A stretch of DNA of 64,000 nucleotides from an uncultured Acidobacteriota bacterium (lineage in GTDB: Bacteria > Acidobacteriota > Blastocatellia > Pyrinomonadales > Pyrinomonadaceae), in NCBI GenBank assembly GCA_937859595.1, contig CALMAH010000001.1, positions 1 through 64,000 of the forward strand, in the 5' to 3' direction. Both the position numbers and the translations under genes were made by a program. Numbering within the stretch: position 1 is the stretch's first letter; the number at the start of each line of letters is the position of its first letter. This document shows positions 52,525 to 61,375 of the stretch, in pieces. The notes beneath the pieces were generated by a model. That model was not told the DNA's origin. It searched no databases and was given only the letters and a program-made list of their open reading frames with translations.

Positions 52525-53823
52525 CTAGTTTCTACTGATCGATCCGAGCACCTGAAAGAACTCAGGGAAAGAGACATCTATGCATTCTGCATTCGCGATC
52601 TCCGTCTCGCCCTCGGCGAGCAGCCCCGCAACGGCAAATGCCATTGCGATCCGGTGGTCACCGAAGGACTCCACTTCCGCACCGTGCAGTTTTGACCTTC
52701 CCACACGAAAGCCGTCGTCAAATTCTTCTACGTCTGCCCCCATTCGCCGCAAATTCGAGACAACCGCCGCGATCCGGTCCGTTTCCTTTATCCTGAGTTC
52801 TCCGGCCCCCCGAACTGAAAGCCCCGCTGGCAATTGTGTCCCCAAAACAGCCAATATCGGCAATTCATCGATCAGATTTGCGACAACATCTCCTTCCAGC
52901 ACCAGCTTTTCACCGGACAAGCGTTCTTGCGACCCCCTGACGTCGATATTCCCGAAAGGCTCGCCATTGCTGTCTTTGCTGTTCTCAACACTGATGTCGA
53001 TGCCGGCTTTTACCAGAACGTCAAGCACCGCCGATCTGGTGGGGTTCAGCCCTACGTTACGCAGCTCTATCCTCGAACCCGGCACACATGCTCCCGCTAC
53101 CAAAAAAAACGCCGCCGATGAAATGTCCCCCGGGATCCGGATGTCGGTGGCCGCCAGCCGGGAACCCCCTTTAACGCTGATGCTCCGTCCCAGGGAACTT
53201 TCAGTTATTCGGACGTCTACGCCAAATCGGGCCAGCATCCGCTCCGTGTGGTCTCGAGTTGCAACTGGTTCAATCACCGTCGTAACGCCCTCGGCATTCA
53301 GTCCTGCGAGCAAGATGCAGGATTTGACCTGGGCAGATGGGACCGTGAGCACATGGTCTATGCCTTTCAATCTTCTTCCCGGCATTATTTTGATCGGCGG
53401 AATGCCGTTGACGGTGGCAATTTCGGCACCCATCGTCTCAAGCGGCCCCACTATCCGTCCCATGGGCCGTTTGCTCAGCGAAGCATCACCGGTAAGTTTG
53501 GCTTCGAGCCCCATCCCGGCCAATATGCCGGCCATCAACCGCATTGTCGTCCCACTGTTGCCGCAATAAAGCGGATCCTTTGGTTGCCTGAAGCCTTTAT
53601 TTCCAAGACCGGTGATCACGAGGTTGTTCCCATTTTTCTCGATCTTAACGCCTAACGAGCTAAGGCAGCTGAGGGTCGACGAACAGTCCTCGCTTGTCGC
53701 AAAATTGGAAATATGGCTCTGTCCCCCGGCCATTGCGGCAAGCATCGCGGCCCTGTGCGAGATCGATTTATCTCCCGAAAATTCAAGTGTGCCTCTCAAA
53801 GCTCCGCTCTGATTTATGAACAT
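52525..53823 (-). CDS. aroA: 3-phosphoshikimate 1-carboxyvinyltransferase (EPSP synthase)
   Basis: A 432-residue enzyme of the shikimate pathway. Conserved: FSGDKSISHRAAMLAAMA at the N-terminus, CGNSGTTMRLMAGILAG, KRPMGRIVGPL, SAQVKSCILLAGL, and GELRIKETDRIAAVV near the C-terminus. The ATG at 53823 (MFINQSGALRG) is the family-like start; upstream in-frame codons to 53877 are not needed. It is convergent with DUF488 and divergent from the RsbW-like gene. Confidence 0.96.
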   Translation of the reverse strand: MFINQSGALRGTLEFSGDKSISHRAAMLAAMAGGQSHISNFATSEDCSSTLSCLSSLGVKIEKNGNNLVITGLGNKGFRQPKDPLYCGNSGTTMRLMAGILAGMGLEAKLTGDASLSKRPMGRIVGPLETMGAEIATVNGIPPIKIMPGRRLKGIDHVLTVPSAQVKSCILLAGLNAEGVTTVIEPVATRDHTERMLARFGVDVRITESSLGRSISVKGGSRLAATDIRIPGDISSAAFFLVAGACVPGSRIELRNVGLNPTRSAVLDVLVKAGIDISVENSKDSNGEPFGNIDVRGSQERLSGEKLVLEGDVVANLIDELPILAVLGTQLPAGLSVRGAGELRIKETDRIAAVVSNLRRMGADVEEFDDGFRVGRSKLHGAEVESFGDHRIAMAFAVAGLLAEGETEIANAECIDVSFPEFFQVLGSISRN

Positions 53824-53902
53824 AACGATAATTCTAGCCGCGATCGCTGCGGGTTGTCTTGACATCCCGTTGTGCAAATCGCTACCTTACAACTAATTCA
53901 TT

Positions 53903-54313
53903 GTGTCAAAAAGTCTTGAACTAACATTGCCGAGCCTAATTGATTCGGTTGATGAAGCTGCGACCCTCGCAGAAAAGTTTGCCCGTGACAACGGATTCGG
54001 GGACGATGTGGTTTCTGCCATAGACTTGGCCGTTCGCGAGTCCGTGGCTAACGCGGTCAAACATGGAAACGAGTTTTCGGCGGAAAAAAGCGTGGAGGTC
54101 GTTTTTATGGCCAGCGCTGACAGCCTGGAGATCAGGATCCGGGATTTCGGTAGCGGCTTTTCGGTAGAGTCTATTCCTGACCCAACCGACCCCAACAATC
54201 TGTTGAACGTCTCCGGGCGCGGGATACTTTTTATGAGATCGTTCATGGACGAGGTTGAGTGGTCCAATCCCGAGGGCGGCGGCACGATGGTAAGAATGGT
54301 GAAAATGACCTGA
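53903..54313 (+). CDS. RsbW-like ATP-binding anti-sigma / serine kinase
   Basis: A 136-residue GHKL-fold protein. N box: AIDLAVRESVANAVKHGNE; G1: IRDFGSGF; G2-like: GRGILFMRSFMDEVEW. These are the ATP-binding elements of anti-sigma kinases such as RsbW/SpoIIAB, which sequester a sigma factor and phosphorylate an STAS antagonist. The next gene encodes that antagonist; no cognate sigma factor is adjacent. It uses a GTG start with no visible Shine-Dalgarno. Confidence 0.9.
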   Translation: MSKSLELTLPSLIDSVDEAATLAEKFARDNGFGDDVVSAIDLAVRESVANAVKHGNEFSAEKSVEVVFMASADSLEIRIRDFGSGFSVESIPDPTDPNNLLNVSGRGILFMRSFMDEVEWSNPEGGGTMVRMVKMT

Positions 54314-54327
54314 AGGGCCATACTTTG

Positions 54328-54356
54328 TGGACAACGCACCGTCGTTGTTCTAAAAT
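54328..54356 (+). promoter_or_regulatory. Sigma-70-like promoter of the STAS gene
   Basis: TGGACA (54328-54333), 17-bp spacer, TAAAAT (54351-54356): each hexamer matches 5 of 6 consensus bases. The start codon is at 54397, leaving a short leader with GAGGAG. It implies the antagonist can be made independently of the kinase. Confidence 0.65.
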
Positions 54357-54396
54357 CTCTGTTCATTCGATACAAAACTAACTTGAGGAGATCAAA

Positions 54397-54744
54397 ATGT
54401 CTGATATCAATATTTCGGAACGCCAGGCGGGCGATGTAACGATCCTTGACCTTGAAGGCAAAGTAACTATAGGTGAAGGGAGCGTCGCCCTGAGAAATGC
54501 GATCCGCCGGCTGCTTGGTGAAGGAAAGAACAAGATACTACTTAACCTGGGTTCGGTGGGGTACATCGATTCGAGCGGTATTGGAGAACTCGTGTCCAGT
54601 TTTACCGCGGTCAATAAAGAGGGCGGTGTCCTTAAGCTTTTGAATCTGACCCAGAAGATACAGGATCTTCTCGCTATTACAAAGCTGTTGACCGTTTTTG
54701 AAGTCTTCGAGAACGAGGCAGAAGCTCTTGCCAGCTTTGAATAG
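54397..54744 (+). CDS. STAS-domain anti-sigma factor antagonist (RsbV-like)
   Basis: A 115-residue protein with the SpoIIAA/RsbV pattern: [60 protein letters not shown]. Ser59 or Ser60 in IDSSG is the expected phosphorylation site. Strong GAGGAG precedes the ATG. Together with the kinase at 53903 it makes a partner-switching module whose output sigma factor lies elsewhere. Confidence 0.92.
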   Translation: MSDINISERQAGDVTILDLEGKVTIGEGSVALRNAIRRLLGEGKNKILLNLGSVGYIDSSGIGELVSSFTAVNKEGGVLKLLNLTQKIQDLLAITKLLTVFEVFENEAEALASFE

Positions 54745-54760
54745 TTAACTTGCTCAGTTC

Positions 54761-54802
54761 AAAAGGGATAGGGAGACGGTGGTCTCTCTGTCCCTTTTTT
54801 TA
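54761..54802 (+). terminator. Intrinsic terminator after the STAS gene
   Basis: A 17-bp stem (54761-54777 with 54782-54798, two G-T pairs, 4-nt loop) ending in a T-run. One of the most stable hairpins in the window. Confidence 0.85.
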
Positions 54803-54898
54803 TTTGTGTGATATCCGCGAAAGATACATCTTTCGCCCTTATGCCATCATCTATCATTTTTGCTATAGCAGAAGCATCAGGAGTAGAATCTTTTCGGA

Positions 54899-56689
54899 AT
54901 GAAGAAGTATCTATTTGCCATTGTTCTGGTTCTCGTCCCAACTTTCGCGATCGCCCAAGGAACACCCACCGGCTTCGACCTTTCGAACTACGGTGTATCG
55001 ATCGACCCTGACCCGCGGCTTATGGCCGTGCTTGCAACTATCGAGGCCGGTCGCACACTAGACGCTGATGGAAACCCGGTGCCGGTCATATCTACCCCGC
55101 TTTCAAGCGGTGGAAATGAGTTTCGCGATCTGCTAAAGAGCGACCTAGCTGCCCTAAACGACGAACTCCGCCTAAAGATCGGCTCGTTCCTGCTCAGATA
55201 CAAGCGTTCTCGGCCGAACGCAACCGATGCAGAGCTGGTAGCGCCGTTCATCACAATGGCATACGCGCTGACACCCGTGCCGGAGCTGAATGACCCGGTG
55301 GTGACAATGGATCTTCCCGGCAGCCTGCTCGATGTACTTGATTTTGCACCGCTTGTTCGCGATTTTTACCGTCGTTCGACTTTTGCCGCAAATTTGCCGG
55401 ATTACCTGAAGCGCTATCGCGAGGCCACCGATGCGAAGCTTCGGCCTTCGGCAGGCGAAATGGTGCGCGAACTCCTGAATTATCTCAGGACCCGCCCCCA
55501 GACGGTCTCGATAGAACGTGTTCAAACAGATGCCCAACGTACACGGGCCCGCGGCACAACGATCCGCACAATAGAAGAGCGCGAACGCGAACGGCGGTTC
55601 ATCATCGTGCCGGAAATGCTTGCACCGGCCGGCACCGTTAGCTTTGTCAACATCAGGGATGACTATTATGTCGTGATACCGCCGGACACTGACCTCAGCT
55701 TTTCCGAGGTGCGTCGCGGCTATCTACAGTACGTAATTGACCCGATAGTGCTGAACAACTCGCGGGCTGTAAATGAGATCAGAGATGGAGTCAGGCAGGT
55801 TTTGGAGGAACGCAGAAAACGGGACCCATCGATCTCGCCGGACGTTTATCTCGCGATCTCCCGTTCGCTCGTGGCCGCGATAGACACAAAACAGCTCGAG
55901 AACGAAAGGATCGGGATCGCGACCGCCCGGGCGAGGCAGCGGATCGACGAGTTGCAGACAGCGGAGGAAAAGCTCAAGATCTCAGCCCAATTGGAAGAAC
56001 TGAAGCGCGAGTTCGCCGACGACACGGTGCTGCGTCTCGCCGAGGATTATGAAAAGGGTATGATCCTTTCTTTCTATTTTGCTGAACAGCTTCGAGGGAT
56101 CGAAGATGCCGGTGTTGACATCGCTGCGTCAATGCGCGAAATGATGCTTTCTTTTGACCCGGCGAAAGAATCGGGCCGCCTTGAAAAGACCGATGAGGCC
56201 CGCAAGCGGGCTTTGGCCGTCAGAGAAAAACGGCGTTCGGCCGAAACCGCCGCGGTGTTGATCGAGAATCCAGTAACGACCAAACTCCTTGAGATACAGG
56301 AGACTATCGCCAATAAGAATTATCCAAAGGCAGAGGCCGATCTTAAGCGTTTGCTGGCCGAAAATCCGGGCGAGGCTCGCATATTCTATACGGTGGGCCG
56401 TGTCGCCAGTCTTTCCGCCCAAGCGCTTGACGATGAAGACGAACTCCAGGCAAAACTGCTTGAAGCAAAAGTGGCTTACGAAAACGTACTACGCATAGCA
56501 GAAGTGCAACGGGTAGATCCGGCTCTTGTCTCGTTGACGTATGTGGCACTCGGCCGCATTTACGAATTCTATGGCGATACCAGTTACGCCATAGGTATCT
56601 ACGATAAAGCTATCCAGATAGGCCCGGTACAGGGCGGAGCCCATGGCGAGGCGCTTACGGCAAAGCAGCGTCTGCTGAAGCAACAATAG
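54899..56689 (+). CDS. Secreted protein with coiled-coil and C-terminal TPRs
   Basis: A 596-residue protein with signal peptide (MKKYLFAIVLVLVPTFAIAQ). The mature part starts with helices, then long charged helices about residues 300-450 (RIGIATARARQRIDELQTAEEKLKISAQLEELKREFADD ... RKRALAVREKRRSAETAAV) and ends with TPR-like units (AKVAYENVLRIAEVQRVDPALVSLTYVALGRIYEFYGDTSYAIGIYDKAIQIG). I do not recognise a named family. TPR proteins of this type are common in envelope-associated roles. A terminator follows. Confidence 0.75.
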   Translation: MKKYLFAIVLVLVPTFAIAQGTPTGFDLSNYGVSIDPDPRLMAVLATIEAGRTLDADGNPVPVISTPLSSGGNEFRDLLKSDLAALNDELRLKIGSFLLRYKRSRPNATDAELVAPFITMAYALTPVPELNDPVVTMDLPGSLLDVLDFAPLVRDFYRRSTFAANLPDYLKRYREATDAKLRPSAGEMVRELLNYLRTRPQTVSIERVQTDAQRTRARGTTIRTIEERERERRFIIVPEMLAPAGTVSFVNIRDDYYVVIPPDTDLSFSEVRRGYLQYVIDPIVLNNSRAVNEIRDGVRQVLEERRKRDPSISPDVYLAISRSLVAAIDTKQLENERIGIATARARQRIDELQTAEEKLKISAQLEELKREFADDTVLRLAEDYEKGMILSFYFAEQLRGIEDAGVDIAASMREMMLSFDPAKESGRLEKTDEARKRALAVREKRRSAETAAVLIENPVTTKLLEIQETIANKNYPKAEADLKRLLAENPGEARIFYTVGRVASLSAQALDDEDELQAKLLEAKVAYENVLRIAEVQRVDPALVSLTYVALGRIYEFYGDTSYAIGIYDKAIQIGPVQGGAHGEALTAKQRLLKQQ

Positions 56690-56712
56690 CGTAGGCTGAG
56701 ATCCAAGTACGA

Positions 56713-56744
56713 GAGCAGGCTTAGGCTCCGAAGCCTGCTCATTT
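56713..56744 (+). terminator. Intrinsic terminator after the TPR gene
   Basis: GAGCAGGCTT (56713-56722) pairs with AAGCCTGCTC (56731-56740), 8-nt loop, followed by ATTTC. The T-run is short, so termination may be partial. Confidence 0.6.
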
Positions 56745-56777
56745 CAATTTCCAGACCACTCTGCTAACGTCGATCCA

Positions 56778-57677
56778 ATGTCAACAAATTCATTTCGATG
56801 CGGATATGTCGCCCTGATCGGCAGGCCAAATGCCGGCAAATCCACTCTCCTCAATCGATTTGTCGGCGAAAAGATCGCAGCGGTCTCAAACAAGCCGCAG
56901 ACGACAAGGTACAAAATTCAGGGGATCGTTTCGAATGAGTCTGGACAAATAATTTTTGTTGATACGCCCGGTATTCACAAGCCCGGCTTCTTGTTGAATC
57001 GCAGGATGATGGCGGCAGTAAATGATGCCTTGCTCTCCGTTGATATGGTTGTTTTGATACGGGACGCAAGTGTCTCTACCGGCAACGGGGATCGATTTGT
57101 CCTTGACCTAGTGCGTCGTTCCGGAAAACCTGCAATATTGGTCCTCAACAAACTCGATAAGCTTAAGGAAAAGAACGTACTGCTTCCGCTAATGGAACTC
57201 TATTCAAACGAACACGATTTTCTGGAGATCATACCCGTCTCTGCTCTCAAAGGTGAGGCGGTAGAAACGCTTGTCTCCGCGATAATCGGTCACTTACCTG
57301 TCCGGGAACCGATATTCGGAGAAGACGAGCTGACGGATCAGCCGATGCGTTCGATAGTTGCTGAAATGGTGCGAGAAAAGATCCTTGAGACCACGGGCGA
57401 GGAGATCCCTTACGTGACGGCTGTGGTTACGGAAAAATGGGACGATTCGGACCCTGAGCAGACCCGCATACATTGCGCTATCTACGTGGAAAGGCCATCC
57501 CAAAAAGCAATAATCATTGGCAAAGGCGGCTCTAAACTCAGGACCATCGGGACCGCCGCCCGCAAGGACATCGAAAGCCTGATCGGGAGAAAGGTCTTTC
57601 TTCATCTTTTCGTTAAAGTGGTCGAGGACTGGAGAAATCGCGAACGCGAGCTGGACGAGATGGGGATCGGAAAGTAG
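56778..57677 (+). CDS. era: GTPase Era
   Basis: A 299-residue GTPase needed for 16S rRNA maturation and 30S assembly. G1 is GRPNAGKS (15-22), G3 is DTPGIHKPG, G4 is NKLD, G5 is VSALKGE; the C-terminal KH domain has RPSQKAIIIGKGGSKLRTIGTAARKDIESL. Length is normal. It is followed by prmA after 2 bp. Confidence 0.97.
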   Translation: MSTNSFRCGYVALIGRPNAGKSTLLNRFVGEKIAAVSNKPQTTRYKIQGIVSNESGQIIFVDTPGIHKPGFLLNRRMMAAVNDALLSVDMVVLIRDASVSTGNGDRFVLDLVRRSGKPAILVLNKLDKLKEKNVLLPLMELYSNEHDFLEIIPVSALKGEAVETLVSAIIGHLPVREPIFGEDELTDQPMRSIVAEMVREKILETTGEEIPYVTAVVTEKWDDSDPEQTRIHCAIYVERPSQKAIIIGKGGSKLRTIGTAARKDIESLIGRKVFLHLFVKVVEDWRNRERELDEMGIGK

Positions 57678-57679
57678 GT

Positions 57680-58582
57680 ATGGCTTCTCGGAAGACCTGG
57701 CACACGCTCTCGATAACGGCTCGGCCAGCGGCGGTCGAAGCACTAGAATCTGCTTTTAATCAACTTGACGCTCTGGGCACCGAAATAGATCACGTGCGGA
57801 GGAGGCCGGACGAGCCTGTGGTCGTCACCGGTTATTTTGACCAAAAGCCTCAGGAGGCGGATGTCGATCTCGCGGTTTCAGAGGCTCTGCGAATTTACAG
57901 TTCGCCTCAAGGATCAGTAATTGGCAAGACTTGGTCGACGATCGAAGAAACCGATTGGCTGTCGGCATGGAAACAGCACTGGACCCCGACCGTAACAGGT
58001 TGCTTTATTGTCTCTCCGCCGTGGCTTTCGCCTGCCGCTCCAGGCAAACAAGTGATACTCATCGAACCGAACATGGCCTTCGGAACCGGTACTCACGAAA
58101 CAACCCGTTTATGTCTAACGGCAATTGAACACCATCTTCGGCCGAGTGACAAGATGCTGGATGTCGGCACGGGCACGGGCGTTTTGGCGATCGCTGCAGC
58201 AAAATTACAGCTCGCAAGAATTAGCGGTGCGGGCGAGATCTCGGCCTGCGACACGGATGAAGATTCCGTTAAACTCGCTTTTGAGAACGCCATTCTCAAC
58301 GGGGTCGAAAACACCGTCAGTTTCCATCGAGGGAGCATATCCGACGCAACGCCTGCCGCAGATTTAGTTTGTGCAAATCTTACGCTCGATGTAATTTTGC
58401 CAATGCTTGACCTGCTTCTTGAGAAAACTAACAGGGTACTTATTCTGTCGGGAATACTTGAAGAACAGGAGTCAGACGTCCTGGCCGCACTCGCTGGTCA
58501 CGGTTTTCAGAGGCCCGAGGTTGACCGATCCGGCGAGTGGATCTCCGTTACGATCGATAAGACGATGGCCAACTTATTGTGA
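57680..58582 (+). CDS. prmA: Ribosomal protein L11 methyltransferase
   Basis: A 300-residue SAM-dependent enzyme that methylates lysines of ribosomal protein L11. The SAM motif is LDVGTGTGVLAIAAA, preceded by PNMAFGTGTHETTRLCL; the NPP-like acceptor loop reads CANLTLDV. It starts 2 bp after era, so the two are co-translated. Its last 9 bp overlap the convergent propeller gene. Confidence 0.94.
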   Translation: MASRKTWHTLSITARPAAVEALESAFNQLDALGTEIDHVRRRPDEPVVVTGYFDQKPQEADVDLAVSEALRIYSSPQGSVIGKTWSTIEETDWLSAWKQHWTPTVTGCFIVSPPWLSPAAPGKQVILIEPNMAFGTGTHETTRLCLTAIEHHLRPSDKMLDVGTGTGVLAIAAAKLQLARISGAGEISACDTDEDSVKLAFENAILNGVENTVSFHRGSISDATPAADLVCANLTLDVILPMLDLLLEKTNRVLILSGILEEQESDVLAALAGHGFQRPEVDRSGEWISVTIDKTMANLL

Positions 58583-60598
58583 CGTATCCGGGGGGATCGC
58601 CGGCGGCAGATCGCCGTCGTCCGTGATAGTGATCAGCGGCTGACGGGGAGTAGGCGGCGTCCTGATAATGGAACGCAAAACGGGAGGGATCCTTGGGGCG
58701 GGCACGCTGGCCGGCGAAAGCCGTTCGGTACGTTTAAGGATCGCACCGCCGCGTCCGGCCACCCAAACATTTCGGCCTCCGCGATAGGCAATTGCCAGAA
58801 GAACTTTGCCCGTAGGACTCGATTGTACTTTCCAGTTCGCACCACCATCGTCCGTTACAAGTATGACGCCCTGCTCGCCCACAGCCACAGCGGACCGACG
58901 TCCTGCGGCGGTCACAGAAAAAAGATGATTGCTTACCGGTGATTCTTGATCGCGCCAGCTAAGTCCCCCGTCTTCGGTCTTCAGGATCATCCCATTAGCA
59001 CCTACGGCGAATCCCTGCTTCTCATCATTGAAAGATACAGAATAGAGATTGTCCGTAACATTCGTCCTGACCGAAGACCAGACCTCGCCGCCATCCATCG
59101 TTACGAGGATGGTTCCACGGTCGCCGACCGCAATGCCATTACGCTCATTTACGAAGCGAACTTCCTCAAGCCAGGAACGCGTCGGTGCAGCCACCCGCTC
59201 CCAAAACGCTCCGCCTGTGTTTGAGCGGAGAATAGTGCCATCGGCCCCAACTGCATATCCCAAAGTATTTGTGATGAAGTGAACTCCCAAAAGATCCGTG
59301 GTCTCCTCGTTTACACCCGGGCCCCAGCTAGCTCCACCGTTGCTTGTCCGCAAGATCGTGCCATTATCGCCGACGATCCATCCACGTTGCCCATCAAAGA
59401 AATGAATAGAGTTGAGGTTTTCCGTAGTGCCGGAAAACACAGGCAGCCACATTCGACCCGCATCGTTCGTTAACCAGATGCGCCCATTGGAACCAGCGGC
59501 CACGCCGAGATCATCATTCAAGAAATAGAGGTCGTTGATGTCCTCCCGGATCCCCTCGGATAGTCGCTGCCAACTGAAGCCGCCGTCGTCGGTTCTGATG
59601 ATCAGCCCATTTTCTCCTACCGCCCATCCGGTAAGCTCATCGCCGAGATGAATTGACGAAAGTCTCGGGTTAGTTCTCACATTGAATGGTACCCAGGTCC
59701 TTCCGCTGTCTGCCGTTCGCCACGCGATCCCGTTTGCATCCGTCGCCGTGCCGCGCAACGGGTCAACAAAAGAGACTGCAAGAAAATCGGCAGATGTGAA
59801 CATGTTTATCCGTGTCCAAGTGCCGCCAGCGTCCTCGCTTCGGGCCATACACCCTCCGCTGCCTGCCGCGATGACGAGGTCGCTAAACGGCATTGCGACC
59901 CCATTCAACCGGGCCGATCCGCAGGGGCTAGTGCGTCGCCAGCTTTCACCGCCATCGTCGGTAACGGCGACTATCCCATTGTTACCAACCATTGCCGCCC
60001 GCAAGATGTCGTACGCAGACACCGCGGTCAGGTCTTCACTCGTGCCCGACTGCTGGGTCTCCCAACTGAGCCCGCCATCCTCTGTTCTCAAGACACTCCC
60101 ATAGGTGCCGGCAGCCCATCCGATCAACGGATCTCGGCGTGCAAAAGACACTGCCTGGAGGTGATCGCGGCTTTTGTGTCTCGCGTTGCGCCAGGCCCCA
60201 CCGCCATTCGTCGTGATCAAAATAGTCCCGCGAGCGCCCACGACAACCGCATTTCTCGCATCTCGAACATAGACACCTGATATGACAAGATCGGAGCGGG
60301 GCCCGCTTGGCTGCCATGAGAAGCCGCCATTACGCGAACGAAGTATCGTCCCATCGCTGCCTACGGTAAAACCGGTCTGCTTGTCAGCCGAAAAGTGAAT
60401 CGCGTTTAACGGGTTCCCCTGCGGTAGAGGATTCTGCCACACCCAACCTTGAGAACTCCGCTGGGAATGAACGGCAGAGGTTATCGACACCACCAACATC
60501 GCCGCGGTCAGGTACGGCAGGGCGCGAAAGGACAACGTGCCCGCAAATCGCAGCGGGCATCCATATTTCGGTCTTCCATTTTTACTGCTCCAGTCCAT
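58574..60598 (-). CDS. Secreted Ycf48/BNR-repeat propeller protein
   Basis: A 674-residue protein with an N-terminal hydrophobic segment (RALPYLTAAMLVVSITSAVHS) and 13-14 repeats of about 42 residues, each containing a GxxGTILRTxDGGxSW-type turn (for example GDNGTILRTSNGGASW, GANGMILKTEDGGLSW). This is the Ycf48/BNR repeat; the number fits two seven-bladed propellers. Ycf48 assists photosystem II assembly in cyanobacteria, but family members are common in non-phototrophs. A proline-rich tail follows. It uses ATG at 60598 (TTG at 60601 also in frame). Function not known. Confidence 0.85.
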   Translation of the reverse strand: MDWSSKNGRPKYGCPLRFAGTLSFRALPYLTAAMLVVSITSAVHSQRSSQGWVWQNPLPQGNPLNAIHFSADKQTGFTVGSDGTILRSRNGGFSWQPSGPRSDLVISGVYVRDARNAVVVGARGTILITTNGGGAWRNARHKSRDHLQAVSFARRDPLIGWAAGTYGSVLRTEDGGLSWETQQSGTSEDLTAVSAYDILRAAMVGNNGIVAVTDDGGESWRRTSPCGSARLNGVAMPFSDLVIAAGSGGCMARSEDAGGTWTRINMFTSADFLAVSFVDPLRGTATDANGIAWRTADSGRTWVPFNVRTNPRLSSIHLGDELTGWAVGENGLIIRTDDGGFSWQRLSEGIREDINDLYFLNDDLGVAAGSNGRIWLTNDAGRMWLPVFSGTTENLNSIHFFDGQRGWIVGDNGTILRTSNGGASWGPGVNEETTDLLGVHFITNTLGYAVGADGTILRSNTGGAFWERVAAPTRSWLEEVRFVNERNGIAVGDRGTILVTMDGGEVWSSVRTNVTDNLYSVSFNDEKQGFAVGANGMILKTEDGGLSWRDQESPVSNHLFSVTAAGRRSAVAVGEQGVILVTDDGGANWKVQSSPTGKVLLAIAYRGGRNVWVAGRGGAILKRTERLSPASVPAPRIPPVLRSIIRTPPTPRQPLITITDDGDLPPAIPPDTSQ

Positions 60599-60629
60599 CA
60601 ACTACTTGAGACCCCGGCAAAACTGAACG

Positions 60630-61088
60630 TCAGAGCTCCTTTATCCCGATCGAGGCGGCGAGATCATCCAGAATGGATTCGTCAACCCGCCCGTCTCCGG
60701 CGATCTTCCGGGCCGCAAGGTCAGCGATCTCCTGTATCTCGTGGCCGGCGTGGCCCTTTACCCACTGCCATTCGATGTCGTGCTTAGCGGCGGCTTTGTC
60801 CAGCCGTCTCCACCAATCGTGATTGGTCTTGCGCTTCCACGTGCCACCCATTGTTTCAACTACATAGCGCGAATCGGACAACAATTTCACCCGGCAAGGT
60901 TCCTTCAGATTCTCAAGCCCAATAGCAGCAGCAGCGATCTCCGATTGCTGATTGGTTGCATTTCCGAGATATTCACCCACCGCTTTCCAGAACCCCTTGA
61001 ATCCAAGCACCGCAACGGCCGCGGCGCGGGTATTCCCCCTACCATTGCCAAGACTCGAACCGTCGCAAACTATGGTGACCTGTTTCAT
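60630..61088 (-). CDS. rnhA: Ribonuclease HI
   Basis: A 152-residue RNase H with the DEDD catalytic set: Asp9 (VTIVCDGSS), Glu50 (NQQSEIAAA), Asp72 (LLSDSRYVV), Asp123 (IQEIAD), and His113 in KGHAGHE. It removes RNA from RNA-DNA hybrids. The start overlaps the stop of the small membrane gene by 4 bp. Confidence 0.95.
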   Translation of the reverse strand: MKQVTIVCDGSSLGNGRGNTRAAAVAVLGFKGFWKAVGEYLGNATNQQSEIAAAAIGLENLKEPCRVKLLSDSRYVVETMGGTWKRKTNHDWWRRLDKAAAKHDIEWQWVKGHAGHEIQEIADLAARKIAGDGRVDESILDDLAASIGIKEL

Positions 61089-61375
61089 TCGTTTTCCACT
61101 GATCGATATTTTGTGCGAACAAATCGAAAAATATGACCAACAACAATGCTGGTCAACGCCACGAGAACCGCATTAGTGAAAAATCCTCCTGCCGTGGTCC
61201 AATAAAAGGGAACACCCCAATCAAATGGCGAGCCAGATCCGTGCGAAAATGTAATTCCTGTCTCTTCGTGTTGTTTTTGGGCGAAGTAAAAATTGATCAT
61301 ATTCACAACAAGCCACACCAGAATACTGACTGAAACCCCTGCACGAAACGAATTGTCATAAATACGGCTCATCAT
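61085..61375 (-). CDS. Small membrane protein between ATPase and rnhA
   Basis: A 96-residue protein with two hydrophobic helices (VSVSILVWLVVNMINFYFA and TTAGGFFTNAVLVALTSIVVGHIF) separated by a polar loop. No family recognised. It overlaps the ATPase stop by 4 bp and rnhA by 4 bp, so the three genes form a translationally coupled run. Confidence 0.75.
   Translation of the reverse strand: MMSRIYDNSFRAGVSVSILVWLVVNMINFYFAQKQHEETGITFSHGSGSPFDWGVPFYWTTAGGFFTNAVLVALTSIVVGHIFRFVRTKYRSVENE

Noticed and set aside
52580..53569. 329-codon open frame on the plus strand
   Set aside because: Antisense shadow of aroA; low-complexity Ser/Pro-rich product, no family match.
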